From Quadrisphaera sp. DSM 44207 (lineage in GTDB: Bacteria > Actinomycetota > Actinomycetes > Actinomycetales > Quadrisphaeraceae): DNA of 64,000 bases. The stretch spans positions 186,001 to 250,000 of the forward strand of contig NZ_FNKA01000003.1 in the NCBI RefSeq assembly GCF_900101335.1, given 5' to 3'. Each line of letters begins with the position of its first letter. Position 1 is the stretch's first letter. This document shows positions 7,860 through 16,000 of the stretch, one piece after another. The position numbers and the translations under genes are program-made. Below the pieces are notes generated by a model that was not told the origin of the DNA, made no database searches, and saw nothing but the letters and a program-made list of their open reading frames with translations.

Positions 7860-8333
7860 TCAGGCCGGCGGGCGCGGGGCGGCTGAGCTGGCACCCGAGC
7901 CGGCGCCGTCGGCCTGCTGGGCGCGCAGCAGGTCGCGGATCTCGCGCAGCAGCGCGACGTCCTCCGGGGTCGCCACCGGTTCCGGCTCCTCCCCGCGGGC
8001 GCGGCGCTGCAGGAGCCGGTTCGTCGGTCGCAGGACGAGGAAGTAGAGCACCGCGGAGACGATGAGGAACTGCAGGAGGGCTGCGAGGAACGGCCCGACG
8101 GACAGCACCGTCGGCCGCCCGTCGGAGCCGACCACCCCGGTCGGGATGCCGACGCGCTGCAGCTCGCCGTCCTGGACCCCGCTGACGGCCGCCAGCAGGC
8201 TGCCGAAGAAGTCGACGGCGATCGCGTCGACCACGGCGGTGAAGGCGGCGCCGACGACCACGGCGACGGCCAGGTCGACGACGTTGCCGCGCAGGATGAA
8301 GTCCTTGAAGCCGCTCAGGGCGTTCCTGGCCAC
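7860..8333 (-). CDS. mscL: Large-conductance mechanosensitive channel MscL
   Basis: 157 residues, close to the family length. The N-terminal amphipathic helix and first pore helix read GFKDFILRGNVVDLAVAVVVG. The second membrane helix is at about 82-102 (FLAALLQFLIVSAVLYFLVL), followed by the conserved RP and a charged cytoplasmic tail with VALLREIRDLL. The pentameric channel opens under membrane tension to release solutes in hypo-osmotic shock. The GTG start lies one base after the stop of the upstream SAF-domain gene, so the two form an operon. The tail ends in a Gly/Ala/Ser/Pro-rich stretch. Confidence 0.96.
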   Translation of the reverse strand: MARNALSGFKDFILRGNVVDLAVAVVVGAAFTAVVDAIAVDFFGSLLAAVSGVQDGELQRVGIPTGVVGSDGRPTVLSVGPFLAALLQFLIVSAVLYFLVLRPTNRLLQRRARGEEPEPVATPEDVALLREIRDLLRAQQADGAGSGASSAAPRPPA

Positions 8334-8334
8334 C

Positions 8335-9054
8335 TCAGGAGGCTAGGGCAGGCGGGGGCGGCAGGAGGGCGAGCTGCAGGGGCCGTGCACCGGCCGCACC
8401 GGCCACGCGGGCGGCCTGGGCGGGGTCGAGCGCGAGGACGGCGACGGCGCCGCCCGCACCGGCCGCCGGAGCCAGCAGCGAGCCGCTGCCCTCGCCGCCC
8501 TCCACGAGCAGCACGCGGGCGCTGCGCACCAGCACCTCGCCGCCCTCGGGTGAGGCGCCGGCGAGCGCGTCCGCGCCCGGGCCGGCCAGCACGGCCACGC
8601 GGTCGCCGAGGCGCACGAGGCCGGCGGGCAGGGGGCCGTCCACGGCCACGGGCACGGCCAGCTCGCCGTCCGCCGCGCCGCGCAGCAGGCTCGGGCCGGC
8701 CAGGCGGGCGTCGGTGACGGGCTCCCCGCGGCGCACCGGCGAGGCGAGCAGGCCGCCGGTGGCCGCAGCGGGCGACAGCGCGCCGTCCGGCACCGCCTCC
8801 GGCGGCAGGGCCACGGGCCGCAGGTCGCCCTCGGCCAGGCGGTGCCCGGCCGGCAGGTCGCGCGCCGCGGTGAGCACCTGCGCCGACGGCGGCGGTGCGG
8901 GCTGCAGCGCGGCGACCCCCGTGCCGGCGGCGGCCGCGAGCAGGACGGCGGCCAGCAGGCGGCGCCGGCGCCGCAGGGCGCGGCGCAGCCGGGACGCCGC
9001 ACCGGGCCCGGCGCGCACCGGTGCAGCGGGCGGGGCGGCGCCGATGGTCCTCAC
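8335..9054 (-). CDS. SAF-domain membrane-anchored protein (CpaB/RcpC-like)
   Basis: 239 residues. An arginine-rich cytoplasmic start is followed by one transmembrane helix (about 31-51, LLAAVLLAAAAGTGVAAL). A SAF domain follows at about 58-120 (VLTAARDLPAGHRLAEGDL, PVRRGEPVTDARL), then a C-terminal beta-rich part. SAF domains occur in CpaB/RcpC pilus-assembly proteins and antifreeze-like folds. No pilus genes are near, so the role here is unknown. The GTG start follows a TAGCGT box by 7 bases, suggesting a leaderless transcript that also carries mscL. Confidence 0.8.
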   Translation of the reverse strand: MRTIGAAPPAAPVRAGPGAASRLRRALRRRRRLLAAVLLAAAAGTGVAALQPAPPPSAQVLTAARDLPAGHRLAEGDLRPVALPPEAVPDGALSPAAATGGLLASPVRRGEPVTDARLAGPSLLRGAADGELAVPVAVDGPLPAGLVRLGDRVAVLAGPGADALAGASPEGGEVLVRSARVLLVEGGEGSGSLLAPAAGAGGAVAVLALDPAQAARVAGAAGARPLQLALLPPPPALAS

Positions 9055-9061
9055 CGCCGCG

Positions 9062-9067
9062 ACGCTA
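9062..9067 (-). promoter_or_regulatory. -10 box of a probable leaderless promoter (SAF-mscL)
   Basis: On the minus strand TAGCGT ends 7 bases before the GTG at 9054. No ribosome-binding sequence lies between. Confidence 0.5.
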
Positions 9068-9165
9068 GGGCGCCGGGCGCTCCGCCCGCTGCGGACGGCC
9101 CGCGGCCTGTGGACGGCGGCGCCGGAGGCGGCCTCGACGGTGCGCGGGTGCGGGGCGGGTCAGCT

Positions 9166-9552
9166 TCACGTCGACGCCGCCGACCCGGTCGACGCGCTGC
9201 TGGACGACCCCGAGGACCCCGAGCCGGACGAGCCCGAGGAGCCGGACGAGCCCGAGGAGCCGGTCGAGCCCGTCGAGCTGGACGGGCTCGACGAGCCGTT
9301 GCTCGCGGCCGCGCCGCCGTCGGCGCCCTTCGCGCCGTCCCCACCGGAGCCGCCGTCCCCGTCCTTGGCGCCCGCACCGCGCGAGTCGGTGCGGTAGAAG
9401 CCGCTGCCCTTGAAGACGACGCCCACGCTGTTGAAGACCTTGCGCAGGCGCCCGGAGCAGGCGGGGCACTCGGTCAGGGCCTCGTCGGTGAAGGACTGCC
9501 GCACCTCCAGGCCGTGGCCGCAGTCGGTGCAGGTGTAGGCGTACGTCGGCAC
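9166..9552 (-). CDS. FmdB-family zinc-ribbon protein, Ruc (Rv0991c)-like chaperone candidate
   Basis: 128 residues. The N-terminal FmdB zinc ribbon (1-42) has four cysteines, C8, C11, C29 and C32 (YTCTDCG, ECPACSG). A short VGVVFKGSGFYRTDS segment follows, then a ~65-residue Ser/Gly disordered tail with repeated S-S-G-S units. As I recall, Rv0991c of M. tuberculosis has this architecture, is HrcA-controlled and acts as a redox-regulated chaperone (Ruc). A CIRCE operator upstream here supports the same assignment. As in M. tuberculosis, the cyclo-ligase and galU lie on its upstream side, though an antiporter gene intervenes here. The GTG start has GGGAG just upstream. Confidence 0.85.
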   Translation of the reverse strand: MPTYAYTCTDCGHGLEVRQSFTDEALTECPACSGRLRKVFNSVGVVFKGSGFYRTDSRGAGAKDGDGGSGGDGAKGADGGAAASNGSSSPSSSTGSTGSSGSSGSSGSSGSGSSGSSSSASTGSAAST

Positions 9553-9571
9553 GGGGGCTCCCTCGCAGGTG

Positions 9572-9598
9572 CTGGCACTCGGCGTGCCGGAGTGCCAA
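9572..9598 (-). promoter_or_regulatory. CIRCE operator (HrcA heat-shock repressor site)
   Basis: Read on the + strand: CTGGCACTC, nine bases, GAGTGCCAA. This matches the CIRCE consensus TTAGCACTC-N9-GAGTGCTAA in the GC-rich form seen in actinobacteria, with eight of nine arm positions paired. It lies directly downstream of a minus-strand -10 box (9603-9598) and 19 bases before the FmdB-family start, where HrcA would block transcription. Confidence 0.9.
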
Positions 9599-9603
9599 TC
9601 CTA
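9598..9603 (-). promoter_or_regulatory. -10 box of the FmdB/Ruc-like gene, overlapping a stop codon
   Basis: TAGGAT on the minus strand. Its first three bases are the TAG stop of the upstream antiporter gene, and its last base touches the CIRCE element. The predicted start of transcription falls inside CIRCE. Confidence 0.6.
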
Positions 9604-11142
9604 CCGCTGCCGCTGCGGCGGCTGCCCCGGCGCCGCACGGCCCGGGGCGCGGTCGCCGGGCGCGGACCACGTCGCCAGCCGCCCGCCGCGGTCCAGGTCG
9701 TGCAGGCGCGCCTCCGCGGCGGCGCGCACCTCCTCCACGGCCACGATCAGCAGGTCGTCGCCGTGGCGCAGCACCGTGCGCGGCTCCGGCACGCGCGCCC
9801 GCCCGTCGCGCACCACGAGCGCGACGTCCGCGCCCTGCGGCAGCCGCAGCTCGAAGACCTCCAGGCCGTGCAGGCGCGATCCCGGCCCGATCCGCACCTG
9901 CAGCACGTCGGCGCCGATGGCGCCCAGCGGGGAGGCCTCCACGGCCAGCTCGCGGCTCTCGGTGCCCGCCAGCCCCAGCCGGCGCGCCACCCACGGCAGC
10001 GTCGGCGCCTGCACGAGCGTGAAGACGACGACGAGGACGAAGACGAGCTCGACGAGGTTCCCGCTGCCCGGCACGCCGACCGCCGCGGGCACGGTGGCCA
10101 GCACGATCGGCACCGCCCCGCGCAGCCCGCCCCACGACAGCAGCGCCTGCTCGCGCAGCGGGATCCGGAACCACGACACCGAGACCAGCACCGACAGCGG
10201 CCGGGCGACCAGCAGCAGCACGCCGCCGACCAGGAGCGCCGGGACCAGCACCTCCGGCAGCTGCGACGGCGCCAGCAGCAGCCCCAGCAGCACGAACAGC
10301 CCGATCTGCGCCAGCCACCCGACCCCCTCGGCGAACCCGCGCACGGCCTGGCGGTGCGGCAGGTCGGCGTTGCCGAGCACGAGGGCCGCCAGGTAGACGG
10401 CGATGAACCCCGACAGGTGCAGCTGCGTGCCCGCGCCGTACGCGAGGGCGCACAGCGCGAGCACCGCGACGGGGTACAGGCCGGACGACGGCAGCGCCAT
10501 CCAGCGCACCAGCCGCACCCCGAGCCAGCCCACGAGGCCGCCGAGCGCCGCGCCGCCGGCGAGCTCGACGAGCGCGAGCAGGCCGAGCGCCCACCACGGG
10601 TGCTGCGGCTCGCCCGCCAGGGCCTCGCTGAGGGCGACGACGGCGATGACGACGGGCGCGTCGTTGACGCCGGACTCCGCCTCGAGCAGTCCCGTCAGGC
10701 GCGGCGGCAGGGGCAGGCGGCGCAGCACCGAGAAGACGGCGGCGGCGTCGGTGGAGGCGACTACGGCGCCCAGGAGCAGCGCGAGGGTCCACGGCGTCCC
10801 CAGCAGCCAGTGCGTCGCGGCGGCGACGACGAGCACGGAGACCGCCGAGCCGGCGGTGGCGAGCACGGCGGCCGGGGCCATGGCCCCGCGCACGGTCGAC
10901 CAGCGGGTGGTCAGGCCGCCCTCGGCGAGGATGAGCACCAGCGCGCAGTAGCCGAGCACCACCGTCAGCTCGTAGTCGCGGAACTCGATGCCGAGGCCGT
11001 CCTCGCCGAGCGCGACGCCCAGGGCCAGGTAGAGCAGCAGGGACGGGGTCCCGGTGCCGACGGAGACCCGCACCGCCACCACGGCCGCGAGCAGCACCGC
11101 CGCGCCGATGAGGATGCCGGCGTCCAGCGCGTCGACACCCAT
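9601..11142 (-). CDS. Potassium/proton antiporter, CPA1 family with TrkA_C domain
   Basis: 513 residues. Twelve or so membrane helices fill residues 1-400, with the CPA1 signatures LILAEGGL, GAVVASTDAAAVFSVL and ESGVNDAPVVI, the last including the conserved Asn-Asp of the ion site. A cytoplasmic TrkA_C-type domain (about 415-495: VRIGPGSRLHGLEVFELRLP) follows, as in NhaP2/CvrA-type K+/H+ antiporters. It would exchange cytoplasmic K+ or Na+ for protons. The ATG has GGGAGG 8 bases upstream. A -10 box TAGGAT at 11189-11194 (minus strand) leaves a ~40-base leader with a small GC hairpin. Confidence 0.92.
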   Translation of the reverse strand: MGVDALDAGILIGAAVLLAAVVAVRVSVGTGTPSLLLYLALGVALGEDGLGIEFRDYELTVVLGYCALVLILAEGGLTTRWSTVRGAMAPAAVLATAGSAVSVLVVAAATHWLLGTPWTLALLLGAVVASTDAAAVFSVLRRLPLPPRLTGLLEAESGVNDAPVVIAVVALSEALAGEPQHPWWALGLLALVELAGGAALGGLVGWLGVRLVRWMALPSSGLYPVAVLALCALAYGAGTQLHLSGFIAVYLAALVLGNADLPHRQAVRGFAEGVGWLAQIGLFVLLGLLLAPSQLPEVLVPALLVGGVLLLVARPLSVLVSVSWFRIPLREQALLSWGGLRGAVPIVLATVPAAVGVPGSGNLVELVFVLVVVFTLVQAPTLPWVARRLGLAGTESRELAVEASPLGAIGADVLQVRIGPGSRLHGLEVFELRLPQGADVALVVRDGRARVPEPRTVLRHGDDLLIVAVEEVRAAAEARLHDLDRGGRLATWSAPGDRAPGRAAPGQPPQRQR

Positions 11143-11271
11143 CCCGAGCCCCCTCCCGTCCGGCCCGGCGGTGGCCCCGTGGGGCCTGATCCTACGGTGA
11201 CCCGACCCCCTCCTCCCGTCGTGATCTTGCAGTTCCGGGTCGCTCCCGCGCGATCGCGCCCACCCCCCGCG

Positions 11272-11321
11272 CGTGATCTTGCACGTCCGGACCGGTGGCG
11301 GACCGGACGTGCAAGATCACG
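11272..11321. repeat. Long inverted repeat, 19-bp perfect arms
   Basis: Arms 11272-11290 and 11303-11321 are exact reverse complements (CGTGATCTTGCACGTCCGG), with a 12-base loop. A diverged third copy of the arm (CGTGATCTTGCAGTTCCGG) lies at about 11219-11237. The block fills the gap between the antiporter start and the cyclo-ligase stop, so it may terminate the cyclo-ligase transcript, or be a dispersed REP-like element. Confidence 0.9.
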
Positions 11322-11340
11322 ACGGGGAGCGGGGAAGCGG

Positions 11341-11955
11341 TCACGGGGTGGGGGGCAGCCGGTGCCACCGCAGCGGCGTGAGCACCGCGTCGACGAGGAC
11401 GTCGTGGGCCTCGCGCGGCACCGCGCCGCGGGCCAGCAGCTCCTCGTCGTGGACGACGGCGACCAGCAGCGGGCGCGCCGGGGCACCGGCGAGGGCGGCC
11501 AGCGCGCGGTCGTAGTGGCCGCCGCCCTGGCCCAGCCGCGCGCCGGCGGCGTCCACGGCGAGCGCGGGCAGCAGCACCAGCGCCGCCGCGGCGAGGCCCG
11601 CCGGCACACCGAGCGGGCCGTCGGGCGGGCCGTCGGGCCCGGTGTCCTCGACCCAGGCCAGCGGCCCGGGCGCGGCGGGCACCACCGGCAGCAGCACCCG
11701 CAGCCCGCGCGCCCGCAGCGCCGCCCGCAGCGGGCGCGTGCCCGGCTCGGTCGGGCGGGAGTCGTAGGCGGCCACCACGGCGCCCGCGGGCAGGGCGGCG
11801 ACCTGCGGCGCCGCGGCGGCCGTGCGGGCCAGCGCCCGCGCGTCCCGCTCGCGCTGCTGCGGGGTGCGCCGGCGCCGCGCCGCGCGCACGCTCGCGCGCA
11901 GGCGCGCCTTCTCGGCGGAGGCACCCGGCTGCCCGGGGGACGGCGCGGCTCCCAC
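11341..11955 (-). CDS. 5-formyltetrahydrofolate cyclo-ligase
   Basis: 204 residues, the normal family length. It converts 5-formyl-THF plus ATP to 5,10-methenyl-THF in folate one-carbon metabolism. Family marks are the basic N-terminus with KARLRASVRAARR (substrate/ATP contact), VLLPALAVDAAGARLGQGGGHYDRAL (the GxGGGYYDR-type ATP motif, with His for the first Tyr), and a C-terminal VPREAHDVLVDAVLTP. It is divergent from galU with ~38 bases between starts, as the corresponding pair is in mycobacteria. Start is a GTG without a clear ribosome site. Confidence 0.93.
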   Translation of the reverse strand: MGAAPSPGQPGASAEKARLRASVRAARRRRTPQQRERDARALARTAAAAPQVAALPAGAVVAAYDSRPTEPGTRPLRAALRARGLRVLLPVVPAAPGPLAWVEDTGPDGPPDGPLGVPAGLAAAALVLLPALAVDAAGARLGQGGGHYDRALAALAGAPARPLLVAVVHDEELLARGAVPREAHDVLVDAVLTPLRWHRLPPTP

Positions 11956-11980
11956 GAAGCAGATCGTCGCCCATCGCCGT

Positions 11981-11986
11981 TAGCCT
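11981..11986 (+). promoter_or_regulatory. -10 box of a probable leaderless promoter (galU)
   Basis: TAGCCT ends 7 bases before the galU ATG at 11994. There is no Shine-Dalgarno sequence in the gap. Confidence 0.55.
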
Positions 11987-11993
11987 GCCCGGC

Positions 11994-12938
11994 ATGACCG
12001 AGGCGATCCGCAAGGCCGTCATCCCCGTCGCCGGGATGGGCACCCGCTTCCTGCCGGCGACCAAGACCACGCCCAAGGAGATGCTGCCGGTCGTCGACCG
12101 CCCGGCCATCGAGTACGTGGTCGAGGAGGCCGTCTCGGCGGGCCTGACCGACGTCCTGATGGTCACGGGCCGCACGAAGCGGACGCTGGAGGACCACTTC
12201 GACCGCGTCCCCGAGCTCGAGGCGGCGCTGGAGGCCAAGGGCGACGACGCCAGGCTCGCGCTCGTGCGCCGCGCCACCGAGCTCGCGCAGGTGCACTTCG
12301 TGCGCCAGGGCGAGGCCCGCGGCCTCGGCCACGCGGTGCTGTGCGCCAAGGGGCACGTGGGCGACGAGCCGTTCGCCGTCCTGCTCGGCGACGACCTCAT
12401 CGACGAGCGCGATCCGCTGCTGCAGCGCATGGTCGCCGTGCAGGCCCAGCACGGCGGCAGCGTCGTGGCGCTGCTGGAGGTCCCGCGCGACCAGGTGGGC
12501 CTGTACGGCTGCGCCGAGCTGGCGCAGGACGACGCCACCGCCGGCCAGGAGGACGTCGTGCGCCTGGCGGGCATGGTGGAGAAGCCGGACCCGGCCGACG
12601 CCCCCAGCAACCTGGCGATCATCGGCCGCTACGTGCTGTCCCCGGCGGTGTTCGAGGTGCTCGAGCGCACCCCGCCCGGCCGCGGCGGGGAGATCCAGCT
12701 GACCGACGCCCTGCAGACCCTCGCCGGCACGAGCCCCGAGCAGGGCGGCGGGGTGCGCGGGGTGGTCTTCCGCGGCCGCCGCTACGACACCGGCGACAAG
12801 CTCGACTACCTCAAGGCCGTCGTCCGCCTGGCCAGCGGCCGCGAGGACCTCGGCCCGGGCCTGCGCGAGTGGCTGGCCGAGTGGGTCGCCTCCGGCTTCG
12901 ACACCGAGGCGCCCACGCACGCCCCGGTGCGCCGCTGA
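11994..12938 (+). CDS. galU: UTP--glucose-1-phosphate uridylyltransferase
   Basis: 314 residues. Makes UDP-glucose from UTP and glucose-1-phosphate for polysaccharide and glycolipid synthesis. The nucleotide-binding start reads VAGMGTRFLPATKTTPKEML; further signatures are QGEARGLGHAV, LLGDDLIDE (metal/sugar site), MVEKPDPADAPSNLAIIGRY and GRRYDTGDKLDYL. All are intact. It heads a tight gene run (2 bases to moeA) and follows a leaderless -10 box. UDP-glucose could feed the exopolysaccharide locus ~20 kb downstream. Confidence 0.97.
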   Translation: MTEAIRKAVIPVAGMGTRFLPATKTTPKEMLPVVDRPAIEYVVEEAVSAGLTDVLMVTGRTKRTLEDHFDRVPELEAALEAKGDDARLALVRRATELAQVHFVRQGEARGLGHAVLCAKGHVGDEPFAVLLGDDLIDERDPLLQRMVAVQAQHGGSVVALLEVPRDQVGLYGCAELAQDDATAGQEDVVRLAGMVEKPDPADAPSNLAIIGRYVLSPAVFEVLERTPPGRGGEIQLTDALQTLAGTSPEQGGGVRGVVFRGRRYDTGDKLDYLKAVVRLASGREDLGPGLREWLAEWVASGFDTEAPTHAPVRR

Positions 12939-12940
12939 CC

Positions 12941-14166
12941 GTGCCGCTGAAGCCCGTCGAGCAGCACCTGGCCGACGCCCTGGGGCTCGTGGCGCCCCTG
13001 GCGCCCCTCGACGTCCCGCTGCTGGAGGCCCTGGACTGCGTGCTCGCCGAGGACGTCGTGGCCCCCGGCGCCCTGCCCGCCTTCGACGGCTCGGCCATGG
13101 ACGGGTACGCCGTGCGCGTCGAGGACGTCGCCGGTGCCAGCGGGTCGGGGCCCGTGGTGCTGCCCGTGGTCGCCGACCTGCCCGCCGGCGCCGGCGAGCC
13201 GCTCGTGCTCGTGCCGGGCACCGCCGCGCGGATCATGACGGGCGCGCCCGTGCCGCGCGGCACCGGCGCCGTCGTGCCCGTCGAGTGGACCGACGCCGGC
13301 GTGGCGTCCGTGACGATCACCCGCGCGCCCCGCCCGGGCCAGCACGTGCGGCGGGCGGGGGAGGACGTCCAGCCCGGCGAGGCGCTGCTGGACGCCGGCG
13401 CGCGGCTGACTCCGCGCTCGCTGGCGCTGCTGGCGGCCACCGGGCGCGGGCGTGTGCGCGTGCACCCGCGCCCGCGCGTCGTCGTCCTCTCCACGGGCAG
13501 CGAGCTCGTCGAGCCCGGCCGTCCCGTGGCGCACGGGCAGGTCACCGACTCCAACAGCACCGCCCTGACGGCGGCGGTGCAGGAGACCGGCGCGGTCGCC
13601 TACCGCGTGGGCATCGTCGACGACGACCCGCAGCGGCTGCTGCAGGTCCTGGAGGACCAGCTCGTGCGCGCCGACGTCGTCGTCACCTCCGGCGGCGTCA
13701 GCGCCGGCGCCTACGACGTCGTCAAGGAGGTGCTCTCGCGCCTCGGCACGGTCACCTTCGAGAAGGTCGCCATGCAGCCCGGCATGCCGCAGGGGCTGGG
13801 CACCATCGGCGACGGCACGCCGATCTTCACCCTGCCCGGCAACCCCGTCAGCGCCTACGTCTCCTTCGAGGTCTTCGTGCGCCCGGCGCTGCGCCGCGTG
13901 CTCGGCGAGCCGGAGCTGCACCGGCCCTCGGTGACGGCGGAGGTCACCGAGGGCTGGACCTCCCCGGCGGGCAAGCGGCAGTTCGTGCGCGCCGTCCTGA
14001 CCTCCGACGCCGCCGGGCGCCCGAGGGTGCGCCCCGCCGGCGGGCACGGCTCGCACCTGGTGGCCGACCTCGCGGTCGCCAACGCGCTGGCGGTCGTCGC
14101 CGAGGACGTCGCGCAGGTCGAGCCCGGTGACCTCGTGCGCTGCATGGTGCTCGAGCGGGGGCGGCG

Positions 14167-14170
<4 letters not shown>
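12941..14170 (+). CDS. moeA: Molybdopterin molybdotransferase MoeA / gephyrin-like protein (Glp candidate)
   Basis: 409 residues. MoeA inserts molybdate into adenylylated molybdopterin. Signatures in order: FDGSAMDGYAVR, IMTGAPVPRGTGAVVPVEW, VVLSTGSEL, DSNSTAL, TSGGVSAGAYDVVKE and LPGNPVSAYVSFEVFVRP, then a C-terminal domain IV. Catalytic-site motifs look intact. The order galU-moeA-rimJ-membrane protein is that of M. tuberculosis Rv0993-Rv0996. From that genomic slot, corynebacterial Glp, a gephyrin-like FtsZ partner, has been described. Here moaC and mog are inserted, which favours a real cofactor role; both roles are possible. GTG start 2 bases after galU; GTGA overlap with moaC. Confidence 0.93.
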
Positions 14171-14626
<456 letters not shown>

Positions 14627-14643
<17 letters not shown>

Positions 14644-15235
14644 GGCGTCTGCGCAGGGGTCCGCAGGGGGGTCCGCAGGGGCGTCCGCAGGGACGTCGGC
14701 GCCGGGGGGGTCCCCGCACCGGCACGCGCACTCGCACGGGCACGAGCACGAGCGGCGCACCGCCGGGCGGGCGCTGGTCGTCACGGTCTCCAACCGCGCG
14801 TCCGCGGGCGTGTACGAGGACACCGGCGGGCCGGTGCTCGCAGCCGGGCTGGTCGACGCCGGCTTCGCGGTGGACGGCCCGCGCGTCGTCCCCGACGGCG
14901 ACCCGGTGGGGCAGGCGCTGCGCGCGGCGCTCGAGCAGGGCTACGACGTGGTGGTCACCACGGGCGGCACGGGGCTGGCCCCGACCGACGCCACCCCCGA
15001 GCAGACGCGCCCGCTGCTCGACCGCGAGGTGCCGGGGCTCGCGGACGCCCTGCGCACGCTGGGGCGCGAGCAGGGGGTGCCCACGGCCGTGCTCTCCCGA
15101 GGCCTGGCGGGCGTGGCCGGCCGCACCCTGGTGGTCAACGTGGCCGGCTCGCCCGGCGCCTGCCGCGACGCCGTGACGCTGCTCGGCTCCGTGCTGCCGC
15201 ACGCGGTCGACCAACTGCGCGGCGGGGACCACTGA
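14627..15235 (+). CDS. MogA/MoaB-type molybdopterin adenylyltransferase with His-rich N-terminal extension
   Basis: 202 residues. Residues ~47-200 are a MoCF-biosynthesis domain (VVTVSNRASAGVYEDTGGP, VVVTTGGTGLAPTDATPEQT, VNVAGSPGACRDAV) that would adenylylate molybdopterin for MoeA. The first ~46 residues are unusual: a Gly/Ser/Ala repeat tract encoded by a DNA tandem repeat, then a histidine-rich run (HRHAHSHGHEHE) resembling metal-binding tails of metallochaperones. The GTG start has GGAGGGC just upstream and lies inside moaC. Confidence 0.93.
14650..14697 (+). repeat. Imperfect ~12-bp tandem repeat
   Basis: Four or so copies of a GGGGTCCGCAGG-like unit inside the 5' part of the mog gene. 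They encode the Gly-Ser-Ala-rich linker before the histidine-rich segment. Confidence 0.7.
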
Positions 15236-15261
15236 GAGCGCGAGCGAGCGGAGGCGGTGCC

Positions 15262-15861
15262 TTGGCGGGGACGGGCTGGCCCGTGGTCCTGGAGGACGGC
15301 GACGTCGTCCTGCGGCCGCTGCGCCTGCGCGACGCGGCGGCGTGGTGGGAGCTGCGCGCCGCCAACGTCTCGTGGCTGGCGCCGTGGGAGGCGACGAGCC
15401 CGGACGGCGTCCCGCCGGTGCGCTCCTTCCCCAGCCTCGTGCGCGACCTGAACCGGCAGGGGCGCAGCGGGCAGGCGCTGCCCTTCGCCCTCGAGCACGA
15501 CGGTCGCCTGGCCGGGCAGGTGACCGTCGGCGGCATCACCTGGGGAGCCATGCGCTCGGCCCACGTCGGCTACTGGCTCGACGGGCGCCTCGCCGGGCGC
15601 GGCATCATGCCCCGCGCCGTCGCGATGGCCGTCGACCACTGCTTCTTCGCGGTCGGGCTGCACCGGATCGAGGTCAACATCCGGCCGGAGAACCGCCCGA
15701 GCCTGCGGGTGGTCGAGAAGCTCGGGCTGCGCCCCGAGGGCGAGCGGCTGCGCTACCTGCACATCGACGGCGCCTGGCGCGACCACCTGGCCTTCGCGGT
15801 GACCTCCGAGGAGGTGCCGCAGGGGCTCGTGGCACGCTGGCGCTCCTCGCGCGGCGCCTGA
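15262..15861 (+). CDS. RimJ/RimL-type GNAT N-acetyltransferase
   Basis: 199 residues. RimJ/RimL-family GNAT fold: VLRPLRLRDAAAWWELRAAN at the start, the acetyl-CoA loop region VGYWLDGRLAGRGIMPRAV, and HRIEVNIRPENRPSLRVVEKLG at the end. RimJ acetylates ribosomal protein S5 in E. coli; the actinobacterial target is not established. Start: a TTG at 15262 with GGAGG 7 bases upstream is favoured. This neighbour of galU and moeA is conserved in mycobacteria (Rv0995). Confidence 0.92.
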   Translation: MAGTGWPVVLEDGDVVLRPLRLRDAAAWWELRAANVSWLAPWEATSPDGVPPVRSFPSLVRDLNRQGRSGQALPFALEHDGRLAGQVTVGGITWGAMRSAHVGYWLDGRLAGRGIMPRAVAMAVDHCFFAVGLHRIEVNIRPENRPSLRVVEKLGLRPEGERLRYLHIDGAWRDHLAFAVTSEEVPQGLVARWRSSRGA

Positions 15862-15987
15862 GCGCGCGGCCGCCGCTCCTGGACGCCGCACCCGCGAACC
15901 GGGAGGATCCGGGAGGAACCGGACTCTGGTCACAGCAGTCTCACAAGACACGCCCTCCCCGCCTTCCCCAACCGCCCCGTCGCCCCC

Positions 15988-15993
15988 TACTGT
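15988..15993 (+). promoter_or_regulatory. -10 box of a probable leaderless promoter
   Basis: TACTGT ends 7 bases before the ATG at 16001. This spacing decides the start of the following gene, since neither candidate start has a ribosome-binding sequence. Confidence 0.5.
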
Positions 15994-16000
15994 GCACCCC

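Noticed and set aside
9214-9300. Ser/Gly tail of the FmdB protein as a separate acidic plus-strand gene
   Set aside because: The plus frame (Glu/Pro/Asp repeats) is the complement of the same repeat DNA and has no start signal; the minus strand has the zinc ribbon, CIRCE and ribosome site.
8842-11997. 1,051-codon plus-strand frame
   Set aside because: Opposite four recognised minus-strand genes; residues are low-complexity and match nothing.
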